In this document: positions 1 to 12,647 of the stretch, in pieces | Position numbering within the stretch: the first letter of the stretch is position 1 | How the letters are laid out: each line of letters starts with the position of its first letter | Source of the DNA: Synanceia verrucosa | Taxonomy: Eukaryota > Chordata > Actinopteri > Perciformes > Synanceiidae | DNA: 64,000 nucleotides | Direction: 5' to 3' | Assembly: GCA_029721515.1 (NCBI GenBank) | Contig: CM056556.1 | Span: 22,992,169 to 23,056,168 of the forward strand | Notes under the pieces: generated by a model | The model's input: only the letters and a program-made list of their open reading frames with translations | What the model was told of the DNA's origin: nothing | Database searches by the model: none | Program-made: the position numbers and the translations under genes

Positions 1-521
1 GTACATCAGAGATTTCCTGTTCCGAGTGTTCAGCAGAATTAAAGAAAAAGCGTGGGTACAAAAGTGCAAACTGCGTAAGAAATGCACATTTTAGGAAGGA
101 TCACACCAGACACACCTGCCAGATCAAATAAAACATACGCTTGCAGATTTTTTCCGAACAGTAGAGTTTAGCACTGTTTCTTTCTTCTTTGTCAAGTAAA
201 TTCCTAAATGTCCTTGGGGGCACATATTTTTTTTTATTAAGTGGAGACAGTTTTTTGATCTGAAAATTGCACATGTAAGTATAATGACTCCAAGTAAAGT
301 AAAATGTCTTCACTTACGATACACTCATTGGCTCATTATTGGGGTTTTGTATTGTCAGACATGATGAACTTCAAATGTCAAATGTGTCGTCTGCGTAAGC
401 TCACTTTCAATAAATCTCTTCCTGATTCTTTTGAAATTCCTGTTCTATGTAGCTTAAAACAACAAAGTGGAGATAACACAAGATGATGTAAACATAAAAG
501 TTAGGCAATCACACACGCACC

Positions 522-553
<32 letters not shown>
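522..553. repeat. (CA)n microsatellite
   Basis: About 32 bp of uninterrupted alternating A and C. Confidence 0.95.
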
Positions 554-555
<2 letters not shown>

Positions 556-825
556 AGTGTTCAAAGATGCATTAAGAACTTTTACTGAATTAAAAGTAGA
601 AATCTTGGCTAAGAGTCAAAGTCCTGATGCATCAATGTGGTAAAGATGCTGCTAAATATAGCCTGCTGGATAGTTAGGCATAAAAATATGCATGATTGGA
701 TTTGTTTGCAATAACTACAGCTGTCAAATAATTGATGCAATGTAAAAAGCACAATATTTACCTCTATAATGGAGTAGAAGTAGAAAGAAGAATAAAAAGG
801 AAATACCCAATTAAAGTAGATGTAC

Positions 826-828
<3 letters not shown>

Positions 829-869
<41 letters not shown>
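829..869. repeat. (CA)n microsatellite
   Basis: About 41 bp of alternating C and A. Read on the other strand it gives a poly(Cys-Val) frame, which is an artefact. Confidence 0.95.
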
Positions 870-871
<2 letters not shown>

Positions 872-1127
872 CAGCCATTGTTGTTCACAACTATTTGTTT
901 ACGTCTGTCTTCCTGTTTGATGCTGATTGAAGTGGATGAGTTGAGACTTTTCTTCCAGAGAGGATCAGACCTCAGAGAAGCTCAACAAACTCACACGGAT
1001 TTAAAACCTCTCTCTCTCTTTACAGTGCATCTCTATGTCTCTCGCCCCCCTCTTCCTCCCTCCCACTCTGCTCTCTAATCGCTGTGTTGTGGTAGTTTCT
1101 CCTCCCTCCTCTCTCCTCTCCTGGCTG

Positions 1128-1135
1128 TATATAAG
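1128..1135 (+). promoter_or_regulatory. TATA box candidate
   Basis: The sequence tatataag sits downstream of a CT-rich tract (about 1000-1120). It is 76 bp before an ATG in strong Kozak context (1211) and about 155 bp before a consensus splice donor, so it plausibly drives the leader exon at 1158-1291. It may be an upstream promoter of hyaluronidase A or of an unrecognised gene. Confidence 0.5.
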
Positions 1136-1157
1136 TGTGGATGGCCGGCTTGTTTCA

Positions 1158-1291
1158 GATTCACAGGGAATGAACGTGAGCTTGTCGGACGTATGGTGCA
1201 GAGGGCCACCATGACTCCTGTGGTGACACCAAAGAAGATGCCTCCACCTCCCTCTGGACTGGTAACCATTGATCATGTCGAGCATCTGCAG
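1158..1291 (+). other. Candidate first exon with short reading frame, TATA promoter and good donor
   Basis: About 30 bp after the TATA box begins a stretch that ends in a consensus donor (ctgcag|gtgagc at 1292). It contains an ATG at 1193 and a second at 1211 with an ideal gccaccatg context. The frame reads MTPVVTPKKMPPPPSGLV and on to HLQ, reaching the donor in phase 0. I do not recognise this peptide. If spliced to the acceptor before hyaluronidase A (AG at 8655-8656), the frame stops after two codons (GAT GAT TGA). The exon would then be a 5' leader with an upstream reading frame. Alternatively it starts a separate unrecognised gene. The exact 5' end is inferred from the TATA spacing. Confidence 0.4.
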
Positions 1292-4200
1292 GTGAGCTGT
1301 TAAACTCAGGTATCAACTCATTTTCATCAGGCTAAATCAAGTCATTTTGCTGCCTAAAGAGGCAGATAGAGTATATTTTAAACCCTGAGGGAGGAGGGAA
1401 TCCTGGGTGCTACAGCGTGGCTTGAGCGTCTGTTTTTGGGTGATGCAGGAAGGGGAGGAAGGAGGTGGTGTGCACCGTGCCATGCCAGGAATGTTGGCTC
1501 ACCCTTAACAATACTCTCGTGGTGGGGAAAGTTTCTCTGATGCATAAAGGGAATGCAGAGCAGCACATTGTTAAGTCTCAGAGAGGTGTTTAACCAGCAG
1601 CCATTAAAAGCTGCACATGAGCTGCAATGGAGACATTAATGTTCCCAGTTAGGTGGAGTTCAGTCACTTAGCAGATGCTCTGACTCATAAAGACTCACAG
1701 TAAACAGTAAGAAAAGCCGACAACACGGGAGGTCATTTTTTCTTTGGAGGAAGAATCTATTTTCTGTTTATGAGTGCATGTTGTTTTTCAGTCAGACAGA
1801 GGGATAACGTGTCTGAGATTGAACATCAAAAGCTGAAGCAGGGAGTCTTGATTTGCTGACAGGATGTCAAGACTGTGCGTAAAGCTTTGCAGTGAAATGA
1901 GATGAGGGAAGATGAGGTCATCAGAGGGATGCTTGGCCAAAGTGAACCACGATGTTGGTCAATTGTGAGATATCTCAATTACTGATAATGGTATTTGACT
2001 CAAAAATCCAGTAATGCTCAAACTCTAATTCACAATAATTACCTGTGGTGGGCCAAAAGCCCTGCGAGGTAAAGAAGAAAAAAGAAAAAAACAGTTTGCT
2101 AGGATAATCTTTAGCTCATTAATTTTTTATCTGTGAAAAAGGTGGGGAAAAATGTTTGGCAGGTTAATGGTGTCAATGTTTGTTATTGTAATACACATTT
2201 TGGCCACAAGAAGCTCTAAAAATCTGTCTAAAAACAGCGCTAATGTGGCTTTATGGAAAAGATGACTGTTCTTGGTAGGAAATGGTGTACTTTAGCCTCA
2301 GTAATTTAGACAATTTAGATTTTTTTTGCCTTTCAGGGCTTCCGTATACATTATATTTCTATTATGCTGCAATGTTTTTATTGGTAAAAATATCAGATTA
2401 TTCATATTTCAATCTTTTTGTCTCCATTAGTTGTGTTTTCTCTTTTCATCTGAAGCCCTCCATCTGTTTTATCCATCTCACAAATGCTCTCCAAACCCAA
2501 AACTCACCAATCGCCTTCCTGCTGGCAGAGCAGTTTCTGGAGCTTCGGTGCTCACCAGGCGCTGTGATTAGCGTTTGGCTCTGCTGAGTGGAAAGATTTC
2601 AGCCTTGGTGGTTCCGTCCTCTGGCTTTTGTTTTCAGGCTCTCGTGTGAGGAACATGAATCATGACCACATTCAGTCACCAGGAATATTTGTTGCAATGA
2701 TTCTCTTTGCTCTGGTTAACATGGTTCGACCGGCTTCGTGTGTGATTCATGGAAAGTCTTGACGCAGAGTCATGTTACTGAGTTTCTGACAAGTTTGAGT
2801 CCAGTTTGGAAAAATGTCATGGTTCATTTTCAGTTGAAGCATCACTGGGCGTCTGTGCGTTCAGGCCACCCTGGGTCTGACCAAGCACTTGAATTAATCA
2901 AAAACTCTTTAATACAGGACAATTTGGTCCAGGTTTTAGGCCTGAGGAGACAAAACCATCCATTAATTAATTACAGAAATTAACAGCCAACTCTTTAGTG
3001 TATTTTAATGCAACCAAATGCTGAACAACACTTTGGTAGTGATGCTGTGGGAGTGATGCCGTGTTGATGAAGCCATGGTAGCAACCTATCACTCAAATGT
3101 TGCCACTCACATGCATAACTTTATGCCTACATTTAATTTTAACGGTTAAGTTAAATAAAAACAAATCCCCAAACTTATTAGAAAAATCCACACTTGAACA
3201 AACGTCAGTCTGATAAAAACTACCCGAAATGACAGAAACAATCTTTTGGAAAAACATTTGATGTGTCCTATGGCTTTTTTTTTTGGCTCATGTTCCATCC
3301 GCTAACATAGAAGGGACAGCATTTATGACCATCATGTGGTGGTTTCACCTTCGCAAAGCTATCCCATCTTTTTAGCCAGTCTGACCTGCATTTGGATCAA
3401 TCAATTCACTGAGTATTCAGTAAATCACATTCCCTGTTGCTTTTATCTGTACTCTTACTGTTGTTGGATTGGTTGGTTGGAATGAACTGGTGATGGGCAT
3501 GACATTTTATGGACTAAAACATCATTAATACTAATTCATTAGATAAGTAGCTGCAGCCCCTTAATCTTTTATACATCATGTACACTACATGTCCTGTATG
3601 TAGTTGGAGTGTCCAGGTCTGTTAGTCTGGACGGCAGCATGAAAGGTTTAAAATGCCTATGCAGAGAGAATCTGTCTAGAAATGTTGGTGACGTCTGGTC
3701 AGTGTTGGAGCATATTTACGTGACAGATGGCATATGTGTTATTTTGGCTCCCACCCCTCAGCCCTCCGTCAGGGGTTCGGCTCGTTTCCCAAACACCAAA
3801 CCTAGGACATGCTTCTCTCTCTCTTAGCATCCCTGAATGTGCTCGTCTTTCCATCTACTTAGAAATGCCTCCACAAAACTGTCAGGTTCATTTACTCCTG
3901 ACTTCAAAATGCTTTCGTTGGGTATGAAATTGACTTGTGTTCCAGGAGTAACTGGTGTGAAATGAGCTCTTTTGAGGTTGCAGATGTTGTATGGTGGCCT
4001 GCTGAGTCCCACATCAAAGATGTGGCTTCAGTCCTGTCAACTGATCAGTTATCATCTTCCTCTTTACCCCGGATCATTTGGTTCAGGGACGTTCCTAAAA
4101 GGACGAGGAACCGTCTAAACTTTGAACACTGGCAACTCAAATTCACCCTAATTTTCCAACAGAGACACTGAAAATTAGACTTTCGCTCTTTCTTGTTTTT

Positions 4201-4336
4201 GTTGAATGAATGCAGCCATTCCATGAGAACCACAGACATCAACAAACTCTTATCTTAATCAATGCCAGACTGGCTCGTGGCTCCAAGCTCCTCTGGATAA
4301 ATAATTCACTTTGACACAAAGCCAGACTTTAAACAG

Positions 4337-4387
4337 AAACTCCAACAACTGGAGCACATGAAGACCTGGTCCAGCTCTGCCTCCCAG
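4337..4387 (+). other. Weak exon candidate
   Basis: A 51-bp open stretch lies between aaacag and a consensus donor (cccag|gtaggt) and reads KLQQLEHMKTWSSSASQ in phase 0, compatible with the phase-0 donor at 1292. The upstream pyrimidine tract is poor and no homologue is recognised. It is probably chance, or a 5' UTR exon at most. Confidence 0.15.
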
Positions 4388-6728
4388 GTAGGTTTAGATT
4401 AGTCCATCTGCAGTTTGAGGCTTGTTCTGAATCCTTGGATAGATAATTAGGCAGAAAATGGATCTCTGTTTTGTTGTTTAGTCATACTTTAGTTTTGGAC
4501 TTTTGGTCAACTAAATGACTTTTCAGTAAGTTTATTTGATAATGAAAATAATCACAGCCTTAACCTGTGGTTTCAAACTTTCTGTTTGGAAGTGATCTCA
4601 CACATACACAACTCTGGCTGTGTGAAATACACACTGGCCTAATAAAGTTACAAATATTATGAGATGAAAGACAGAAGTGGTAGTTGAAGAAGCAAATGGG
4701 AATTAATGCATATGCACAATATTTCTTTAGGAGTCTAAACTTAAGCGAACCACAGAGTTGACAGAACACATTAATTTTTATAGGTCATATGAGACACTGA
4801 CAAACAATTTCACCAAAAAGGCAGATGTCAACATTAAAAGTCATGCTCCAGTATTATTAGTATTTACATTGGAAACAGAAACAGACAGACACTTCTCAAT
4901 TAGTTCCATGCTAAAATAACACAAGAATTTAAAGATGAGTTGCACAACCCAAATGTGCTTTTCGAACTACACTTATCACTGAATGGTGATCCGTGGTGGT
5001 ATCCACATAATTTAACATAGCATAGCATAACATAACATACATAAAATAGAAAGATAGAGCTCTGTCACACACTTATGTTACCTAATCAGCTCAGAGATTT
5101 TAAACTGGATGAGTTTGAAGTGAGAGCTTTTATCCAGTCACACATCTGTAGGCCTACTGTACCTTCACTGCAACGCTGCAATACAGTCATTTTTCACTGC
5201 TTTCACTAAGTGCAGCGAGTCAAATTATTTCCAAACCTGCAGTTAAAAACTGGCAGGAGCACAAAGAAAGAAAAAGGCTTTGATTCCAAATTGATGTAAT
5301 CCGATTAGAAAAAAAACCAACAAGGACATGAAACAATGCTTTTTAGGAAACTAGACATACCCTTTTCATCTGCTGTCATGCTGAAGTATAGATCATGCAC
5401 TGAAGCTGCTATTGTTATTGTTGGCTCCACACCAATGCTTGATCGTAGAGCAGTGTTTCTCAACCAGGGGTCTGAAGGATTATTTTCACTATTTAGTCAC
5501 TAGAGAGTAGAAGTCATGAGAATAACTATTCTGATCATAGATTTCATTTCCTGCACATTTTGGTAATAATATCTAACATATCTAACAACCAAGAGCTTTT
5601 CAGCTGGTCCCTGAAGTAAAAAAATAGCTGTATCAACCATGGACTGTGTATCGATGGATATCAATTTAGAGGTCTTTGACACAAAAAGGTTGAGAACCAT
5701 TGTGACATTATCAACACAGTCAAACTTTTAGATGTGATGTTATTCCGTTATTTAGTATTCACTTCAGTATAATACTGTTTATTAAATAAAAATTAAGAAA
5801 TATGAAATTGTGTGAAAAAAATACAAATTATCTAAATAATGCCCAAAATAAACAAGGAGACCTCTGCTGCTGTCAGTATGTTAAAAGACTTACATACGAT
5901 ATATATAAAACATTAACATAGTGGCAAACAACTGTTTGCTATGTAACAATACGGCAGATTAATACAACCTGACCAAAGTTGTTATCATAAAAACATAGCA
6001 CTGTTAGCAATCGGCAACATTGCTGTTGATTGCACTGCTAGCACTGTTAGCCCCATTAGCTGGTGGCAACCAGCTCAGAGGTTTGTCTTTAGAGCCAGAT
6101 GGAGGCAATCCCTCAATCACAGCTATGCTTTGACATCTGTATTGAGATCCTCTAATGAAAGTCAACTAATAAGGTCAAAGCATGAAAGAAACTAGAAACT
6201 GATTCAAATGTCAGATTCTTTCTGTGTGCACTCTGATTGGATGTTAAGTTCAGCCAACTGTATACAGGACACAGAGACGCAGCAAACACTGAACCTCACT
6301 GCTACATTTGGCAGGGAAACCCGTTATTATGGCCTGAGGCTTCAGCTCTGGTCAGAGGAGGACTGCATGTGGATGGGAAAGCAGTGGTCTGTTTGGCTTA
6401 AGTTCTCGTTCCATTCCCTGGGTGTCAACTGACTTCCTTTCTGTGACCTCTGACCCCTGCCTGCCAAAAACTATTTATGTCATTTAAATGACTAAACAAT
6501 CATATAGAAGGTGATAAACAACAACAATAACGACTTGCCCAGCTGTCACAAAACCCATTCATGCTTGTCTACATTTTCATAGCTATTTTTTGTGTAGACA
6601 GTTTCTCCAACTATGGAATACAACTACCACATGATGTGGTACATGACCACAACACCAAACTACACGTCTGATATCTCTGTATCATATCATAATTGTGCCC
6701 TCTGTGCAATGTACAATCAAAAAATGCT

Positions 6729-6890
6729 AAAAGTGCCATAATGTACAATAATTTGACTATTTTGACTGTTACCAGTGGTCATAAAAGTGCCATAATGTAC
6801 AATAATTTGACTATTTTGACTGTTACCTGTGGTCATAAAAGTGCCATAATGTACAATAATTTCACTATTTTGACTGTTACCAGTGGTCTT
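6729..6890. repeat. 54-bp tandem repeat, three copies
   Basis: A unit starting aaaagtgccataatgtac repeats at 6729, 6783 and 6837, with only a few single-base differences. Because 54 is a multiple of three, a frame stays open through it, but no start context, splice site or homologue supports coding. Confidence 0.95.
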
Positions 6891-8656
6891 CGCTGCTCAT
6901 TTTGAGTGTTAGCTTATAGCCATTAGCTTTTTAGCTGATTTTTACACAAATTAGCAGACTGTTTAAGTTATATCCACATGTCACCTGCCACACATCATAG
7001 CTACCTTAGCTTGCTAAAAACAACAAAACAAATGATGTGGGTAGATTTGTTTAGCATGTAAAAAAGGTGTTTATATGGTGTTGTTTCATAAAATTACACA
7101 ATCATTGCTATTTGTTCTTGTGGTAATGACTCACCTATGATCATTTTCTTCAAAATATGATTATTTAAACCTCTGTTGCGACAGTTAAAGATTCCCCATC
7201 TGGCATCACTGGCACTTACCGATGATTCTAGCATGCATTATTGAATCATTAAAAATTACTGACACCAAGTCATTGAGCATAGATGATAAATGTTGGCTCC
7301 TTCCATTGTATCTCTAGATTCTCTGACTACTATTGGGTTCACCTAAGAATGTCAAATAAAATGTAAGTTGAAAAAAAATATGCAGCCTGTCAGTGTGCCG
7401 ACTACATTTTAACAGGCTTAAACATGGAAAAACTCATAAACTAACATTTCATGATCTGCTATTGTGCTCACTCACAGTAATGCATTCATTTATTTGTATA
7501 ACAGAAGCTGTGGATCACCAGTTTGGGGTAAATTTAGAGGAACTGTTGAGAACTCACCCAGCTGCAGCTTCCATAAACTCATCGAACAACAAAAACAGTC
7601 AGAGGGTCAAATGAAGTTGAGAAGACTTGCAGTCAGGCTGAAACCCTTCACAGTGTAATTAAAGAGCTTTGAGTTTAGTGTCTCTGCTGCTTATTGTGTC
7701 AGCCTGTCGCCATTGTGTCTTAACCCTGAGCTCTGGACCCAGTGCTGCGCAACTTCGTATACATCCAGCATCCCTGGGACTTTCCTCAGTAAAGTGCATA
7801 TTGTTTGGATTGCTGTTTAAAACCAGCCTTAACGCTAACCCTTAACACCACTGCCCCATTTTGCTGCAATGTTTCCTAACACTGTACAACAATGGCAAAT
7901 ATCCAGAGCATATGAACATATATCTATTTCTCCTGATGGTGGCTCTAGAGGAAACATGGAACAAAAGGAAGGATGTACTAGGGACATACCCAAATCTGTT
8001 ATTCAGGAAAGCACAAAAAATGAGATGGAAAAAGATACTACTTCTTCCCAAAGTCCATTCATTCATCCTCTGGTAACTGACACTTATCCTACTCAGATCA
8101 CCAGACCATCGTGGAGAAAGACAGCTGTTCACAGCCACGCTTATGGACAATTCATCATCTGTGGGACTTCAAAGAAAAATTGCATTTGCATCTGACATAA
8201 AATGAATACAAATAATCAGATAGACTTCTCTGTTCCATGTACTGTGCATCCTTTGCTCCATGGCCTGTTGGGAGATAATGTCATTTTCAATTCACTTAAC
8301 ATTTAAAAAAGGGATGAGATGAGATCATTACTGCTACTCAGTAGCTGGTCACTTAGTTTTTAACAAATTTGCATAAGCGTAGCTGATGGAATTGGATGGT
8401 ATTAACTCACACTTCATGTTGTTCATCTCTACCAGGGAGTCTTCAGTGAAAACTGGCAGTACAGATGGGAGAAATGTTAGGCTTTCCCAAAATGTATGAG
8501 ACATCTCACCATTTGCATATAATTCATTTGTGTGCCAAACTCGAATCCTAATCCTCCACACAGATGTTGTTCATGAGATAGAAAAGCTAAAAATGGCCAT
8601 GCTAGATAAATATTCAGTATTTGTTTATTTTCTGTCTTCCCTCCATCCCTCTTCAG

Positions 8657-8689
8657 GATGATTGACAGCTGCTCTTGCTGAACCCCAGT
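8657..8689 (+). other. 5' UTR part of the first coding exon of hyaluronidase A
   Basis: A pyrimidine-rich stretch (ttttctgtcttccctccatccctcttcag would be the acceptor tract, about 8628-8656) ends in AG at 8655-8656. The exon would start at 8657. It carries a short upstream ATG frame at 8658 (eight codons including the stop) before the main ATG at 8690. Confidence 0.6.
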
Positions 8690-11600
8690 ATGCCTGTGGT
8701 TCCAGTGGGCGGGGCATCCCACCACATTGTACCTGTCGCCCTCACCTGTTCCTGGCTGCTCCTGTTCTTCCACTCCTCATTTGGTCAGAAACCTGCCAAG
8801 CTGCCTCTGATTAGCCGGAAGCCCTTCATCGCTGCCTGGAACGCACCCTTGGACATGTGCACCATCAAATACAACATCACCACCAATGCAGACCACTTAT
8901 TCCACATACACGGGAGCCCACGTGCTGACTGGACGGGCCAAAATGTCACTATTTTCTATGCCAACCGACTGGGCTACTACCCACACTACACGCCGCAGGG
9001 TGCCGCTGTGCATGGCGGCCTGCCGCAGAACAGCAGCTTGGACCTGCACCTGTTCAAGGCCTACCAGGACATCAACCACTTCATCCCCTCGGAGGATTTC
9101 CGTGGTCTGGCCGTTATCGACTGGGAGTTCTGGCGGCCTCAGTGGAGCCGTAACTGGCACAAGAAGGACATCTACCGGCGCAAGTCGAGGGAGCTGACTG
9201 CCAAGGCGTACGTTAATGTGACGACAGCGCAGGTAGAGGAGCTGGCACGGCGGAGGTTTGAGAAGAGTGCCAAGGCATTCATGCAGAGGACTATTCAGCT
9301 GGGCACACGCCTTCGTCCCAACGGCCTCTGGGGTTTCTACCTCTACCCTGACTGCCACAACTACAACCTGCACGAGCAGAACTACACAGGCTTCTGCCCT
9401 CTGCTGGAGAGGCTGAGGAATGACGAGCTGCTGTGGCTCTGGAACAGCAGCACAGCACTCTTCCCGTCAGTAGCGATCAGGAAAAGTCACACCAACAGTA
9501 TCAGCAACCTGCACTTCGCCCAGCACAGGATCCGAGAGTCGCTTCGCGTTGCCTCGCTGACCTCGAAGGAGTATGACCTCCCCACGTATGTGTACCTGAG
9601 GTTAGGCTACAGGGACGAGGCCTTGGCCTTCCTCACCATGGTAAGAACAACATTATCACTACTACTTGTTTGACTGTGAGTTCAGTATTATGCACATAAC
9701 TTACACTGGATAATTATTGCATCTCCTAGCCACCATACTGGCGCTCAATGAAGTATCTCATTTTCCGAGTGACGTGTTACCATGGATTGTTTTTAAGTCC
9801 TGTACAGAGCTCCAAGTTAACTTTACACTGGTACAGTTGCTGCTAACAGCTTTCTCAGTGGCTAGATGGTAACCCAAGATTAACGACCCTTTGCTTAATC
9901 GTTAATTTTAGGCATTGACCTGAAATGGTTGAAATTAAAATGTGTTTCATGACTGGAATAAAATAAAATAATAATAAAAAATATATATTTGTTTAATTAC
10001 AAATAATAATAGGTGTATTATCAGTAGCAACCTGTTTCTTCTATATGCATGGAAAGAAAAAAGCAATGCAATAATATTTATTGCATTTTATAGAGCTGAA
10101 ATGATGTTGAACAGTCCAACATGGTGCTCCATTTAGTGGTAACAGTTCAGGATGGGAGCTATTGCCTCCTCACAGTGTCCTCTGAGAGTCTCTTGGCCCT
10201 CTCTGTGTGATGAGTGCAGCTCATATTGAGTTCATCTCAGCTTTAGCTGTTCACCTGCAGCTTTTCCTCTGCAGCCCGCCCCACTACATTTACACTTTAC
10301 ACTTCAGTGGTTGCAAAAATAGCTTTAATATAAAAATTTACTCAGGAAGTTACGGGGTTTAAATGAGTAAAACAATTATACACTACAATAATCAAATTAA
10401 AGCAAATATAAAATGGAACATTTCCATTTTTTTTAAAGTATTTATGCATCCCAAAAGGTTTTCTTATTTATTTCTGACATACACATGACTGGGGTGCAAC
10501 TATACTATTTAATTATAAACAATATTCTGTCTTTGGACAGTTTATTTTAATGTTGTCATGTCATATTTTATATTGGTTCTTCTTCTAGTATCCAGCTGTT
10601 TTGAGGAGACTTAACGTAACTACATCTATGTGGTGGTACTACACGTAACTGTTACTGAAGTAAACTTACTACAGCGTAGAATACTTTGTTACAAGTAAAT
10701 GTAACATGGAAAAAGTATTAGCATCAAAATGTACTTAATGCACCAAAAGTATCAATATGCACATTTAAGATTATATAATAATATATGAGCTGCAGCAAGA
10801 CTAATGTTACCTGTGCAAAGATGTTTATTAAAGAAATTTCAACAAATACAAATCTGTGACATGAGGAGCAGTTTTTCCTCACAACACTGGCTGTTTGAGT
10901 CACCTGGAGGTTAGTTTACCTTGTCACTAGTGTCCTCTAGTGGAGAAAAGAGGCTAAAGTCACTCAGGTTGCCATGGTTTCCCTGTCATCCCTAAATCAC
11001 CAAAAGCGGTTTAGGGATGATCTTAAAGGTTGTTTTTTTAAAATATATACATCACAGAGACATAACACTTGCCAAAATAATTTGGACAAAAGGTGGATGT
11101 TCGTTGACTTGAGAAACGCTTCAGATCCTCTTTACCAGATCATGAACAGGATCAGAGGCGCCATCCTGTGGTCCTTTGCTACACATTACATAATTATTCT
11201 CTCTGGTCACGTAAAATGCTGCTGTTTGTCCGTGTTTTTACGCAGATTATTAATAGTTATGCCTTTACAAATGAATTACACTTAATAATAAACATATGAT
11301 TATGTATGCTATGTAATAAAACATCCTTTTTCAAAAATAGTGTGTCATTTTTGTATTGTTTGGTAATTTGCTTTGGCAGCTTCTTGGTGCATTAAAATCA
11401 TTTCTTACATTGTGTTTCTTTAATGTTTTGGACTCTGGGCCTGATGTTATGTAAGTCAAAGTGTTGGGTGATTTTATATGTGTGTTAGCACATACATCAC
11501 TGTGTGATGTAATGTCTACCTGTGCGTCTCCCATAGAAAGACTTGGTCCACACCATCGGGGAGAGCGCTGCTCTGGGAGCTGCAGGGTTTGTCATCTGGG

Positions 11601-12647
11601 GAGACCTGAACTTGACCTCGTCCAGGGTGGGTGTCCTTTGTCCTTAACCTTCTCTTACTGTCTGTAAGCTGGAACATGACTGGTTCCCTCTGTTCACTGA
11701 TACACAAAGAAGGTTTAAATTCTTAAGGTCATGTGTTCAGAACAGAGGACTTTTCCTTTTCTGATTTGTGCCGTTGAGACAGACTGGCCATGTGAAAAAA
11801 TCTTTCCATGAGACTCTTGGTTTGTTTTGGACTCCAAACAAGCCACAGCAGTAAATAAAGCCAGACAATAGAGAGTTGACATCATGTGGTCGCTGTGTGT
11901 TGTGTAACCACTTGGACATTTGCAGTTACTATAATGTTTTTATGACCTGTCTGCTTGGAAAAGAGTTCATCTCAACAGCATCTGACTATAATAATGTCCG
12001 GGAGTGTGTGCATGACTGTAATACACTTTGCAATCTGCACCTCTGTTACCCTCCACCTTGCCCACCTAAACTCTCATAACATGCACAGGCTTTTAAAGTT
12101 TTCAAAGCACACCTCATGGTAACAGTTGTGTGTTGTTTTGTTCCAACAGCATAACTGCACCAAGGTGAAATCCTTCCTGAGCCACCGCCTGGGCCAGTAC
12201 ATCACCAACGTGACACGGGCTGCTGAGGTTTGCAGCGATTTCCTGTGCCAGGGGAACGGCCGCTGTGTCCGCCGAGATCCCCTCGCCCACCATTACCTCC
12301 ACCTGAGTGCCGGAAGCTACCACATCCGGCCTTCCGGAAATGAAGACTTTGTCGTTACTGGGTGGCACTCGCAACATGAGCTGCAGCTGCTGACCGAGAG
12401 GTTTCGCTGCCATTGCTATGAGGGCCACGAGGGCGAGAGCTGCGATAGCATCAACAAGGTGAAGGAGGACGATGGGCCGTGGAGGAAGGAGGAGGACGAG
12501 CAGGAGAGGAGAAGGATGGACTGGGAGGGCGAGCAGCATGAACCCAGGGAGGGAGGGGAGAATGAGGCCCAACTGATGAGCTACAGCTTTCATCTGATGT
12601 TATTAATGCTCCTGTTGAACTTATCACTCGTGAAGACTGCCGCCTGA
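8690..12647 (+). CDS. Hyaluronidase A (HYAL4/SPAM1/HYAL6 group), tail-anchored type
   Basis: This gene encodes a glycosyl hydrolase family 56 enzyme that cleaves hyaluronan outside the cell or at its surface. Coding exons are 8690-9640, 11537-11626 and 12150-12647; all junctions are GT-AG in phase 0, giving 512 aa. The first in-frame ATG of the long frame is at 8690; residues about 14-33 form a signal peptide. The catalytic motif VIDWEFWRPQW places the acid pair at D144 and E146. The segment WGFYLYPDCHNYN carries the conserved Tyr/Cys region. Exon 3 starts with HNC (C350) and holds an EGF-like cluster (CSDFLCQGNGRC ... FRCHCYEG). A highly charged stalk of about 40 residues and a hydrophobic end (LLMLLLNLSL) follow, suggesting a GPI anchor as in SPAM1 and HYAL4. 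Many N-glycosylation sequons are visible. The paralogue name is not assigned because I cannot build a tree. Possible late poly(A) signal ATTAAA at 12945. Confidence 0.93.
9641..11536 (+). other. Intron 1 of hyaluronidase A
   Basis: The intron runs from donor gtaaga to acceptor ccatag. It is AT-rich with no other exon seen. Intron 2 (11627-12149, donor gtgggt, acceptor ccaacag) is likewise empty. Confidence 0.85.

Larger units (their letters stand above)
1..1120. other. No gene seen; two CA microsatellites
   Basis: This AT-rich stretch contains only short random frames. It holds two CA repeats (about 522-553 and 829-869) and a CT-rich tract before the TATA box. I see no exon of the genes expected upstream in the mammalian order (WASL, LMOD2). 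Confidence 0.6.
1292..8656. other. Non-coding stretch, probably the leader intron of hyaluronidase A
   Basis: No convincing coding exon is present in this 7.4 kb. It holds AT-rich sequence, a 54-bp tandem repeat (6729-6890), a weak exon candidate (4337-4387) and TA-rich simple sequence (about 5015-5045). If the exon at 1158-1291 belongs to hyaluronidase A, this is its first intron. Confidence 0.5.

Noticed and set aside
609..920. Frames rich in Cys-Val or Thr-His across the CA repeat
   Set aside because: Simple translation of a dinucleotide repeat; no splice sites or homology.
7507..7610. Possible coding exon reading EAVDHQFGVNLEELLRTH
   Set aside because: Reads openly but would need an odd phase with the upstream candidate exons, and the apparent donor (gtcaaa) is weak; no homologue recognised.
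7842..8195. Overlapping 102- and 108-codon frames on both strands upstream of hyaluronidase A
   Set aside because: No recognisable domain, no consensus splice sites at suitable phase, and frames on both strands suggest chance.
8897..9373. 158-codon minus-strand frame opposite hyaluronidase A
   Set aside because: Antisense shadow of a GC-rich coding exon; no independent support.
12114..12593. 159-codon minus-strand frame opposite exon 3 of hyaluronidase A
   Set aside because: Antisense shadow; composition follows the coding strand.
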